From an uncultured Spirochaetales bacterium (GTDB lineage Bacteria > Spirochaetota > Spirochaetia > Sphaerochaetales > Sphaerochaetaceae): 36,316 nt of DNA. The notes under the pieces were generated by a model that made no database searches, was not told the DNA's origin, and saw only the letters and a program-made list of their open reading frames with translations. Below are positions 25,069 to 31,875 of the stretch, in pieces. Location of the stretch: contig CAKQRI010000016.1 in the NCBI GenBank assembly GCA_934271365.1, positions 1 through 36,316 of the forward strand, given 5' to 3'. Each line of letters opens with the position of its first letter. Position 1 is the first letter of the stretch. A program made the translations under genes and the position numbers.

Positions 25069-25599
25069 ATGAATTATGCAGCGATAAAATATTATGACAT
25101 AGCAAATGGCGAGGGCGTGAGGACAAGTCTTTTTGTCTCAGGCTGCCGTCATCATTGCAGAGACTGCTTCAACGCTGAGGCCTGGCCATTTGACTATGGA
25201 AAGCCATTTACAGAAGATGTAGAGGATGCAATCATATCATCCCTTTCTCCTTACTATATAGCGGGGCTTTCAGTGCTTGGCGGAGAGCCTATGGAGAGAG
25301 AGAATCAGGATTGTCTGCTTTCTTTTCTGAGAAAGGTAAGAAAAGCATATCCTGATAAGAGCATCTGGCTCTATTCGGGGTTCACCTATGAGGAAATCTG
25401 CGGCACTGCCCCATCCAGAGCATTCTCTCCTGTTTCAAGAGAGATTCTCAGCCTATGTGATGTGCTTGTTGATGGCAGGTTCAGAATTGAGGAGAAGGAT
25501 ATATCTCTTCAATTCCGAGGGAGCAGGAATCAGAGGATAATAGATCTGAAACGCACCCGAGCCTCTGGCATCATATCGCTCTGGAAGGATTCCTTCTGA
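25069..25599 (+). CDS. nrdG: Anaerobic ribonucleotide reductase activating protein (radical SAM)
   Basis: 176 residues. The radical-SAM cluster motif is C26-x3-C30-x2-C33 (GCRHHCRDCFN), followed by the SAM-binding GGEP. It generates the glycyl radical on NrdD using reduced [4Fe-4S] and S-adenosylmethionine. AGGA lies about 9 nt before the ATG. It is co-transcribed with nrdD and followed by a hairpin terminator shared with the convergent gene. Confidence 0.95.
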   Translation: MNYAAIKYYDIANGEGVRTSLFVSGCRHHCRDCFNAEAWPFDYGKPFTEDVEDAIISSLSPYYIAGLSVLGGEPMERENQDCLLSFLRKVRKAYPDKSIWLYSGFTYEEICGTAPSRAFSPVSREILSLCDVLVDGRFRIEEKDISLQFRGSRNQRIIDLKRTRASGIISLWKDSF

Positions 25600-25606
25600 A
25601 ATAAAT

Positions 25607-25640
25607 AATCCTGCTGATTCAGATGTTCAGCAGGATTTTC
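25607..25640. terminator. Bidirectional terminator between nrdG and the convergent gene
   Basis: A perfect 10-bp stem, AATCCTGCTG (25,607-25,616) with CAGCAGGATT (25,628-25,637), has an 11-nt loop. Short T-tracts follow on the plus strand and A/T-rich sequence follows on the minus strand. Confidence 0.8.
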
Positions 25641-25670
25641 CTTCAGCTTATCTGATTATGCATCAGGCTA

Positions 25671-25991
25671 TCATTCTGTCCAGATTTCCTTTGCCATTCT
25701 GAATGCAGCCCAGGCTTTTGGCCATCCAGCATAGAATGCAGTATGTGTGATGATCTCCGCAATTTCTTCCTTTGTCACTCCGTGGTTCTTTGCATTCTGC
25801 AGATGGAACTTAAGAGAGCTATCGAGGATTCCGCTGGACATGAGTGCAACAACTGTCACTATGCTTCTGTCTCTTTCAGATAGCTTATCTGTCCTTGACC
25901 ATACTTCTCCGAATAGAACATCATCATTCAGCTCTGCAAATTTCGGAGCGAATTCTCCCAGAGCATCTCGTCCTGCTGTTACTTTTGCCAT
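25671..25991 (-). CDS. Carboxymuconolactone decarboxylase/AhpD-like protein
   Basis: 106 residues of the CMD family: FGEVWSRTDKLSERDRSIVT, ALMSSGILDSSLKFHLQNAK, GVTKEEIAEIITHTAFYAGW. No C-x2-C redox pair as in AhpD is present, so it belongs to the decarboxylase-like branch without obvious peroxidase function. In many anaerobes this gene sits beside a flavodoxin, a cupin and a LysR regulator, exactly the neighbours here. It follows the flavodoxin-cupin gene by 12 nt, so the two likely form an operon. Precise substrate unknown. Confidence 0.88.
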   Translation of the reverse strand: MAKVTAGRDALGEFAPKFAELNDDVLFGEVWSRTDKLSERDRSIVTVVALMSSGILDSSLKFHLQNAKNHGVTKEEIAEIITHTAFYAGWPKAWAAFRMAKEIWTE

Positions 25992-26003
25992 ATAATCCTC
26001 CTG

Positions 26004-26615
26004 TTATTTAAGCCTGCTATACTCTTCTTCGGATACAGGCTCACACCATTCTGTTTTCCCGTTCTTTCCCGGCACCTCTATTGCTATGTGCTGCATCCAC
26101 TGATCCTTGGATGCCCCATGCCAATGCTTCACTCCAGGCTTTATATTGATTGTGTCACCTGGTTTTAGCTCAATGGCATCCTTTCCCCATTCCTGATACC
26201 ATCCTCTCCCAGCAGTTACAAGCAGGATCTGGCCACTGCCTTCATGTGTGCAGAATGGCTTTATTGTCTTTCCTTTCATGCTGCAGTGCTCAAGGAAAGT
26301 GAACATTGCCATAGGCATTGTGCTCCAGTAATTAGGAAACCCAAGATAGATCACATCATAGCCATCAAGTGATTGTGGATATGCTGTGAGCTCAGGCCTT
26401 GCATTTCTCCTCTGGTCCTCATGTGCCTCTTCTGTGCATTCTCGGTAGTTATCAGAATAGGGTGTTTTCTGGACTATTCTGAATGAGTCTGCGCCTGTCA
26501 GCCCTTTTATGATCTCTGCAGCTATTTCTGTATTTCCTTTCTTGATATACTGGATCTTTCCATTAAAATAGTTTTCTCCGGGTCTGGAGTAATAGACTAT
26601 AAGCTGTTTTTCCAT
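26004..26615 (-). CDS. Flavodoxin-cupin chimera (probable in-frame deletion fusion)
   Basis: 203 residues. Residues 1-~125 are a flavodoxin-like domain (IVYYSRPGENYF, KGNTEIAAEI, DVIYLGFPNYWSTMPMAM, KTIKPFCTHEGSG) that stops before its last strands. Residues ~129-203 are the C-terminal part of a cupin of the CMD-associated type (ILLVTAGRGWYQEWGK, LKPGDTINIKPGVKHWHGAS, EWCEPVSEEEY), lacking its first strands with the first metal ligands. The frame is continuous. Separate flavodoxin and cupin genes usually adjoin in this context, so a deletion between a GSG-like and a GQ-like spot would produce this. Neither domain is complete, so activity is doubtful. No frameshift or stop is seen. Confidence 0.8.
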   Translation of the reverse strand: MEKQLIVYYSRPGENYFNGKIQYIKKGNTEIAAEIIKGLTGADSFRIVQKTPYSDNYRECTEEAHEDQRRNARPELTAYPQSLDGYDVIYLGFPNYWSTMPMAMFTFLEHCSMKGKTIKPFCTHEGSGQILLVTAGRGWYQEWGKDAIELKPGDTINIKPGVKHWHGASKDQWMQHIAIEVPGKNGKTEWCEPVSEEEYSRLK

Positions 26616-26683
26616 ATGCTTCCTCCATAGTCACAATATACAGCAGTTATTGTTGACAGAGAATTTCCAGTATGTTAGTAGAG

Positions 26684-26702
26684 TATTAACTTATAGTTGA
26701 TA
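26684..26702. promoter_or_regulatory. LysR-type binding site (T-N11-A dyad)
   Basis: TATTAACTTATAGTTGATA is a nearly perfect dyad in the divergent 92-bp spacer between the flavodoxin-cupin gene and the LysR gene, ending 5 bp before the latter's ATG. Position and symmetry fit autoregulation by the LysR protein. Confidence 0.6.
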
Positions 26703-26707
26703 CTGGT

Positions 26708-27610
26708 ATGTATAACAGACTTCTTGATGCATTCATAAAGACAGCAGAATCCGGAAGCTTCACTAAGGCTTCTTCATCTCTTTTCCTATCTCCGACGGCT
26801 ATAATGAAGCAGGTTAATGCCCTTGAAGACCATCTTGGTCTAAGGCTCCTTGAGAGAACTCCTTCTGGGGTTGCTCTCACTGATGCGGGTCGGTCTCTAT
26901 ATAATGATGCAAAGTTCATTATATCTTATTCTGAAGCTGCCATTGAGAGAGCGAGAGAGGTATCCTCTGCACAGAAGGTCTTCAGGGTCGGGACATCCAT
27001 TCTCAATCCTGCTAAGCCTTTTGTTGATCTCTATTACAGGCTTGCAGGAGCTTTTTCTGACTATAAGCTGAGCCTGATTCCTTTTGAGGATGATCATGAG
27101 GGCATAGTCAGCGAGGTTGAGAAGCTTGGAGCGAAGTTTGATTTCCTTGTTGGCATATGTGATTCCAGGACATGGCTTTTCCATGCTGATTTCATACAGC
27201 TTGGCAGATATAGGAAGATGGTGTCTGTTCCAAGAGGCCATAGGCTTGCAGATAGAAAGAGGATAAGCGTAAGTGATTTATCTGGAGAGACGATTATGAT
27301 GGTTCCTGAGGGAGATTCCGGCGTGAATGACTTTCTCAGAAACGACCTGAAGCGCAACTGGCCGGGAATACATATAGTGGATACATCTCAGTTCTATGAC
27401 GTATCTGTTTTCAATAAGGCAGTTGAGGATGGAGCTGTGCTGCTTACTACAGAATGCTGGAAGAATGTGCATCCGTCACTTGTTTCTCTTGAGGTTGACT
27501 GGGATTATAGCATACCGTATGGCATTCTGTTCTCAAAGAGGCCTGAAGAGAAAGTCTTGAGATTTGCAGAAGAGGCCAGACATCTATTGGAGGAAGAGAA
27601 TGACAGATAG
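26708..27610 (+). CDS. LysR family transcriptional regulator
   Basis: 300 residues. The N-terminal winged HTH is typical: LLDAFIKTAESGSFTKASSS, LSPTAIMKQVNALEDHLG, RLLERTPSGVALTDAG (residues ~4-63). A C-terminal substrate-binding domain follows. It is divergent from the flavodoxin-cupin and CMD genes and probably controls them. The start is set by the family pattern; only a poor ribosome site is visible, and the operator almost touches the ATG. Its 3' end overlaps the FkbM gene by 11 nt. Confidence 0.92.
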   Translation: MYNRLLDAFIKTAESGSFTKASSSLFLSPTAIMKQVNALEDHLGLRLLERTPSGVALTDAGRSLYNDAKFIISYSEAAIERAREVSSAQKVFRVGTSILNPAKPFVDLYYRLAGAFSDYKLSLIPFEDDHEGIVSEVEKLGAKFDFLVGICDSRTWLFHADFIQLGRYRKMVSVPRGHRLADRKRISVSDLSGETIMMVPEGDSGVNDFLRNDLKRNWPGIHIVDTSQFYDVSVFNKAVEDGAVLLTTECWKNVHPSLVSLEVDWDYSIPYGILFSKRPEEKVLRFAEEARHLLEEENDR

Positions 27611-28646
27611 CTATGAGGATTTCTGGAGCAATATAAAGAAGACAGAGCTTCCTATTGTTCTCTATGGAACAGGAGATGGAGCGGATATGATTCTATCTGA
27701 GTTTGAGAGGAGATCAATAAGAGTCCAGGCATGCTTTGCATCGGATGGCTTTGTCCGCTCAAGATATTTCCATGGATTCAGGGTTATTTCATATAGCGAT
27801 GCAGAAAAGGAATTCGGGAAGATGGCTGTTATTCTCGGCTTTGGCACCCATGATAGAGCTGTCATTGAGAACATAAAGAGGATAGGGAGCAGAAATGAAT
27901 TATACATGCCTGATATGCTCCGCGATGGCGATGGAAATCTATTTGATGAGGAGTATGCATCAAGACACAGAAGAGACATAGAGTGGGCTTATTCCATCTT
28001 AGAGGACGAGAAGAGCTGGAAGAGCTATGAGTCAGTGATCCGCTATAGGCTTTCAGGGAGGATTGATTATCTTCTTGATGGACAGGAAGATGACAGGGAA
28101 TCATGGAAGCTTCTGAAGATAGGCGCTGATGAGAGCTTTGTGGATATTGGTGCATATAATGGTGATACGATAGAGCGATTTGCATCGCTTGCTCCATCAT
28201 GGAAAGCTGTCTATGGCTTTGAGCCAGATCCTAAGAGCTTCCGAAAGCTGCAGAAGAATACTGAAGGGCTTAGGAATATAGAGCTTTTCAATGCTTTCGT
28301 ATGTGATAGCTGCGGCTCTGTCCAGTTCTCTTGCGGAAAAGGCAGAGGCTCTCACAGGTCTTCATCCGATAAGATGATACAGTCACTCACGATAGACAGC
28401 GCACTTGGTGGAAGACCTGCTACTATTCTCAAATTCGACACCGAAGGCTATGAGTCTGAAGCACTTGATGGTGGGCATGAGACTATATTGAAGTACAGGC
28501 CTAGAATGATACTCTCTGCATATCATAAGATAGATGATTTCTGGCGTCTGCCGCGTAAGGTCCTGTCTCTTGATAGCTCGTATCGCTTCTATATGAGGAA
28601 GTCTCCAGCCATCCCTTATTGGGATACTAATTACTATATATTCTGA
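27600..28646 (+). CDS. FkbM family methyltransferase with N-terminal nucleotide-binding-like domain
   Basis: 348 residues. The N-terminal ~110 residues form a Rossmann-like domain (LPIVLYGTGDGADMILSEFE, VISYSDAEKEF, AVILGFGTHDRAVIENI), as in CoA-binding-like leaders of some FkbM proteins. The C-terminal part is the SAM-dependent methyltransferase: SFVDIGAYNGDTIERFASL, AVYGFEPDPKSFRKLQKN, ILKFDTEGYESEALDG. FkbM enzymes O-methylate sugars or polyketides; the target here is unknown. The ATG at 27,600 follows GGAGGAA about 7 nt upstream and overlaps the LysR gene, so the two are coupled; an earlier in-frame start at 27,564 lacks such a site. Confidence 0.88.
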   Translation: MTDSYEDFWSNIKKTELPIVLYGTGDGADMILSEFERRSIRVQACFASDGFVRSRYFHGFRVISYSDAEKEFGKMAVILGFGTHDRAVIENIKRIGSRNELYMPDMLRDGDGNLFDEEYASRHRRDIEWAYSILEDEKSWKSYESVIRYRLSGRIDYLLDGQEDDRESWKLLKIGADESFVDIGAYNGDTIERFASLAPSWKAVYGFEPDPKSFRKLQKNTEGLRNIELFNAFVCDSCGSVQFSCGKGRGSHRSSSDKMIQSLTIDSALGGRPATILKFDTEGYESEALDGGHETILKYRPRMILSAYHKIDDFWRLPRKVLSLDSSYRFYMRKSPAIPYWDTNYYIF

Positions 28647-28690
28647 TCTGGGTATTGCTAAAGCACCTGTTTTTCTCTATCCTCATTCTC

Positions 28691-28748
28691 TGCGGAGTTC
28701 GTACATTCCTGGAAATCCTTCGCATAAGAAAACAAAACTATAAAGAGG
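28691..28748 (+). promoter_or_regulatory. Structured leader of the VUT transporter gene
   Basis: TGCGGAG (28,691-28,697) pairs with CTTCGCA (28,718-28,724), enclosing a 20-nt loop. An A-rich tail (AAGAAAACAAAACTAT) runs into the ribosome site AGAGGA. The stem, loop and A-rich tail before a queuosine-precursor transporter recall a preQ1-I riboswitch in outline, but the conserved preQ1 core is not clearly present. Confidence 0.25.
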
Positions 28749-28754
28749 AAGCCT

Positions 28755-29468
28755 ATGAGAAAAAACAGAAGCATCACTTCTGATGATTACCTGATCTATC
28801 TTTCAGTCGTCTATGTCGTCATCGCAGTCACAATGAATATCTTCTGCATGAAGTCACTCTCTTTTTCATCTCCTGTCATAATATGTGATGGCGGGCTGCT
28901 GATAAGCTGGGGAGTATTCCTGATATCAAATGTGATTGTCGAGGTATGGGGAGAGGAGAAATGCGTCCGGATCGTATCCTTTGCAACAGCTGTCACTTTC
29001 GCTGTCATGATGATTGGTCGTCTGATTGTATTAATTCCAACGCTTCCTGAATATGAAGAGCAGGCTGATGCTTTTGCCCGTGTCTTCTCTAATGGGCCAA
29101 GGACAATCATCGCAAGCGCTGTGGCATTCTGGATTGGAAACCTGATCAATGTGCATATAATTGCGAAGCTCAAAGCGCATATCGATTCTGATAAGGATAG
29201 CAGGGTGCTGTTCTTCATCCGCTCTGCATCCTCTACGCTTTTAGGCCAGCTTGTTGATAATGCGGTATTCATGGTCCTGGCTTTTGCACCAATTGGATTA
29301 TCCCTTTATGAGCTGGCATGGAAGGATATAACAAGCTCAGTGCTTTCTGGCACTGTCATTGAGCTTGTTGTTGAGTCATGCTTTGTCCCATTCATAACAA
29401 TTCCTCTGACAAGGAGGATACAGCGCCTGAGAAAGGAGGAGAACTGTGAATGTTCTGATAACAGGTAG
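28755..29468 (+). CDS. VUT family (YhhQ-like) putative queuosine precursor transporter
   Basis: 237 residues with about six membrane helices. Family marks are NVIVEVWGEEKCVRIVSFAT, FWIGNLINVHIIAKLK, IRSASSTLLGQLVDNAVFM and GTVIELVVESCF. YhhQ members import preQ0/preQ1 for tRNA queuosine synthesis; some homologues may move other bases. AGAGGA lies 6 nt before the ATG. The end overlaps the SDR gene by 23 nt. The short insertion around EYEEQADAFARVFSNGPR is normal for the family. Confidence 0.88.
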   Translation: MRKNRSITSDDYLIYLSVVYVVIAVTMNIFCMKSLSFSSPVIICDGGLLISWGVFLISNVIVEVWGEEKCVRIVSFATAVTFAVMMIGRLIVLIPTLPEYEEQADAFARVFSNGPRTIIASAVAFWIGNLINVHIIAKLKAHIDSDKDSRVLFFIRSASSTLLGQLVDNAVFMVLAFAPIGLSLYELAWKDITSSVLSGTVIELVVESCFVPFITIPLTRRIQRLRKEENCECSDNR

Positions 29469-30108
29469 CTCATGCGGGATAGGGAAGGCTGCTGCTGAAT
29501 TGTTCCTGTCCCGTGGCCATATGGTATTCGGTATTGATATAAGAGAGAGCTCAATAGAGAATAGATGCTATAAGCATTTCATTGCAGATATATCTGATCC
29601 TTCATCTCTCCCAGATATTCCTGATGTGAACATTCTGATAAACAACGCAGGTGTTCAGGAGAGTCCTGATGATATTGCCGTGAATCTCCGTGGCACTATA
29701 AATGTAACAGAGCGCTATGGCATAACGCCTGCAATAAGGAGCATTCTGAATGTAGCCTCAGCATCTGCTCATACAGGTGCAGAGTTTCCTTTATATTCAG
29801 CATCAAAAGGCGGGCTGATCTCCTATACCAGGAATGTTGCGATAAGAGTTGCGAAGTATGGAGCAACCTGCAACAGCATCTCTCCAGGAGGCGTCAAGAC
29901 AGAGCTTAATCGTCCTGTCATGGGAGATCCATCTCTCTGGAACAGGATTATGGATCTTACTCCTCTCCGGAAATGGGCAGAGCCAGAAGAGATTGCAGAA
30001 TGGATCTATTTCATGACAGCTGTGAATAAGTCCTGTTCAGGGGAAGATATCCTCATAGATAATGGAGAGACTCATCTGAATGCTTCATTCGTATGGCCTG
30101 AAGGCTGA
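29446..30108 (+). CDS. Short-chain dehydrogenase/reductase
   Basis: 220 residues. Cofactor motif TGSSCGIG (6-13), NNAG (66-69), catalytic S104/S106 region and Y117-x3-K121 (YSASK), and the SPGGVKTEL segment: a complete SDR of the classical type. D31 after the second strand suggests a preference for NAD(H). The GTG start at 29,446 follows AAAGGAGG at good spacing and lies inside the VUT gene, so expression is coupled to it. Substrate unknown. Confidence 0.92.
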   Translation: MNVLITGSSCGIGKAAAELFLSRGHMVFGIDIRESSIENRCYKHFIADISDPSSLPDIPDVNILINNAGVQESPDDIAVNLRGTINVTERYGITPAIRSILNVASASAHTGAEFPLYSASKGGLISYTRNVAIRVAKYGATCNSISPGGVKTELNRPVMGDPSLWNRIMDLTPLRKWAEPEEIAEWIYFMTAVNKSCSGEDILIDNGETHLNASFVWPEG

Positions 30109-30194
30109 TTCTGTATCATTCTGACACCCTGAAATTTAGATAATCCGGCGCTGTGTCATTTTGTCTCTTTGCTATTTCCTGTTTTGGGTCATAA

Positions 30195-30236
30195 AGACAT
30201 CATGTCTGTTGGCTTTAGTTTATATTGGAAATATAA
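30195..30236. promoter_or_regulatory. Candidate upstream activator sites of the sigma-54 promoter
   Basis: Two palindromes: AGACATCATGTCT (30,195-30,207) and TTATATTGGAAATATAA (30,220-30,236). Their centres lie about 91 and 64 bp upstream of the predicted start of transcription, a plausible distance for an enhancer-binding protein. Confidence 0.45.
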
Positions 30237-30264
30237 CTCATTATTATATAAGGAAATAATAAAA

Positions 30265-30281
30265 TTGGCATGCTATTTGCT
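30265..30281 (+). promoter_or_regulatory. Sigma-54 (RpoN) promoter of the hsp20 gene
   Basis: TTGGCATGCTATTTGCT matches the -24/-12 consensus TTGGCAyr-N4-TTGCw exactly, with GG and GC separated by 10 bp. Start of transcription is predicted near 30,292, leaving a 5' leader of about 16 nt that begins just before the AGGAG ribosome site. No good sigma-70 promoter is seen at this place. Confidence 0.8.
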
Positions 30282-30307
30282 ATAGTTGGTTATAGGAGTT
30301 AGATACT

Positions 30308-30709
30308 ATGAGTTATAACGTTTACAGAAGAGAATATACTATCGGAAATCTATTCAATGATCTTTTTGAGGATTCTTATGTTAAGAACAAGATTCCACCT
30401 GTGGATATCCTGGAAGACAGCATAGAGTATGTAATTGAGGCAGAGATTCCGTCTTATAGCAAAGAGGAAGTCAAGATCTCACTTGATAAGCATGTGCTCA
30501 CTATAGCTGCTAAGAAGCATAATGAAGAGAATGAGAGGCATTACCTGATTAGAGAAATCCGCAATTCCGGATTCTCACGTTCATTCAAGCTTCCTGAGGA
30601 TGCTGATGAGAAGATGATAAGTGCATCTGCTGATAATGGTATTCTCAGAATATCTATTCCTAAGAAGAAAAATGAAAGCATTGGTTCAATTGACATCAAA
30701 ATCAATTAA
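30308..30709 (+). CDS. Small heat-shock protein (Hsp20/alpha-crystallin)
   Basis: 133 residues: a short N-terminal arm, then the alpha-crystallin domain (PPVDILEDSIEYVIEAEIPS, LIREIRNSGFSRSFKLPEDA, DNGILRISIPK) and a C-terminal tail. It acts as an ATP-independent holdase for unfolding proteins in the cytoplasm. The ATG has AGGAG about 9 nt upstream. It stands alone, with a strong terminator after it, and is preceded by a sigma-54 promoter rather than a visible CIRCE or sigma-32 site, so it is probably controlled by an enhancer-binding protein responding to stress. Confidence 0.95.
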   Translation: MSYNVYRREYTIGNLFNDLFEDSYVKNKIPPVDILEDSIEYVIEAEIPSYSKEEVKISLDKHVLTIAAKKHNEENERHYLIREIRNSGFSRSFKLPEDADEKMISASADNGILRISIPKKKNESIGSIDIKIN

Positions 30710-30738
30710 CCGGGTTTTAGTCATTCTATACACACATA

Positions 30739-30768
30739 AGAGGTCGTCAGCTGATGGCCTCTTTTTTT
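30739..30768 (+). terminator. Rho-independent terminator of hsp20
   Basis: AGAGGTC (30,739-30,745) pairs with GGCCTCT (30,756-30,762) with one G-U pair and continues into eight T residues. Confidence 0.88.
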
Positions 30769-30813
30769 GTAATAATATATTTGCATATCATACCAAGAAT
30801 TATCTGAATATAT

Positions 30814-30907
30814 AACAAAAAAATGAGGGAATAAATGGTACCACACAACAAAAACATGAGCGAATAAATGGCACTATGCAACAAAAACATGAGCGAATAA
30901 TCGATGC
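30814..30907 (+). repeat. 33-nt tandem repeat, three units (last partial)
   Basis: Units start at 30,814, 30,847 and 30,880, each beginning AACAAAAA-like and containing ATGAGCGAATAA (ATGAGGGAATAA in the first). Units 1 and 2 differ at several bases; the third is cut at 28 nt. The period is a multiple of three, and each unit holds ATG and TAA in the same frame, so it encodes only short peptides. It resembles an array of terminal repeats from a lost insertion element. No spacers, so not CRISPR. The rest of 30,710-31,029 holds only the hsp20 terminator and the nfnA leader. Confidence 0.8.
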
Positions 30908-31029
30908 TTTTCTGCAGGATGTGCCGGAAATATAAGCTGATGTAATGCTATATATGTTTTACTTCTGCTGATTTCTTTATCTGTACGCACTTTGCCAATT
31001 TGATTATACTTTCTCTGGGAGTGTTCAGA

Positions 31030-31875
31030 GTGTATAAGATTTTGAAGAAGAAACATCTCTCTCCTGAGGTTTTCTCAATGGAGATTGAGGCTCCGATGAT
31101 TGCAAGAGAGAGAAAGGCAGGGCAGTTCGTCATCATACAGAAAGGTGGCGACTTCAATGAAAGAATTCCGCTTACAATTGCAAATGCTGATCCTGAGAAA
31201 GGAACTATAACAATTGTATTCCAGGCTGTAGGCGAGGGAACTCATCTTCTGGCGCGCATGAATGAAGGAGACTTCATTGAGAACGTGCTTGGACCTCTTG
31301 GCAGTCCTACTCATATAGAGAAATTCGGCAAGGTCGTCTGTGTTGGCGGTGGTGTTGGCGTTGCTCCTCTTTATCCTATCGCGAAAGCAATGAAGGAAGC
31401 TGGAAATAATGTAAGGTGCATCATTGGCGCAAGAAATAAGAGCCTTATTCTTGAAGAGGATCTGATGAGGGAGATTGACCCTGATCTCATTGTAGTGACA
31501 GATGATGGATCATATGGCAGGAAAGGACTTGTTACAGAGCCTCTTGAGGAGCTCTGCAGGGAAGGTGTGGACCAGGTTGTCGCAATTGGCCCTGGAATAA
31601 TGATGAAGTTCTGCACGCTTACTGCAGCGAAGACAGATACACCTATCCTTGTTTCGCTTAATACCATAATGATTGATGGCACAGGAATGTGTGGTGGCTG
31701 CCGTGTTACTGTCGGTGGCGAGACTAAGTTCGTCTGTGTTGATGGCCCTGAGTTTGATGGCCATCTTGTTGATTGGGATAACATGATGAAGAGAAGCCGC
31801 ACATATAAGGCTCAGGAGATGGAGAAGCATCACAAATGTCACATTGATCTTCAGATTGAGGAGGGACAGGCATAA
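31030..31875 (+). CDS. nfnA: NADH-dependent ferredoxin:NADP+ oxidoreductase small subunit (SudB/NfnA-like)
   Basis: 281 residues. It belongs to the dihydroorotate dehydrogenase electron-transfer-subunit-like FAD/NAD(P) proteins: the FAD part (GQFVIIQKGG, ERIPLTIANAD), the nucleotide-binding VCVGGGVGVAPLYPIAKAM, and the iron-sulphur loop C221-x2-C224...C236 (GTGMCGGCRV, KFVCVDG). With NfnB it forms the Nfn complex, which exchanges electrons between NADH, NADPH and ferredoxin. The GTG at 31,030 was chosen: GGGAG lies about 8 nt upstream and YKILKKKHL is the family start; the frame is open to 31,000. It overlaps nfnB by 1 nt. Confidence 0.88.
   Translation: MYKILKKKHLSPEVFSMEIEAPMIARERKAGQFVIIQKGGDFNERIPLTIANADPEKGTITIVFQAVGEGTHLLARMNEGDFIENVLGPLGSPTHIEKFGKVVCVGGGVGVAPLYPIAKAMKEAGNNVRCIIGARNKSLILEEDLMREIDPDLIVVTDDGSYGRKGLVTEPLEELCREGVDQVVAIGPGIMMKFCTLTAAKTDTPILVSLNTIMIDGTGMCGGCRVTVGGETKFVCVDGPEFDGHLVDWDNMMKRSRTYKAQEMEKHHKCHIDLQIEEGQA

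Noticed and set aside
28691..28748. Firm call of a preQ1-I riboswitch
   Set aside because: Stem, loop and A-rich tail fit only in outline; the conserved loop bases and matching pseudoknot are not evident. Kept only as a low-confidence leader.
30814..30907. CRISPR array
   Set aside because: The repeats are directly adjacent with no unique spacers, there are only three units and no cas genes are present.
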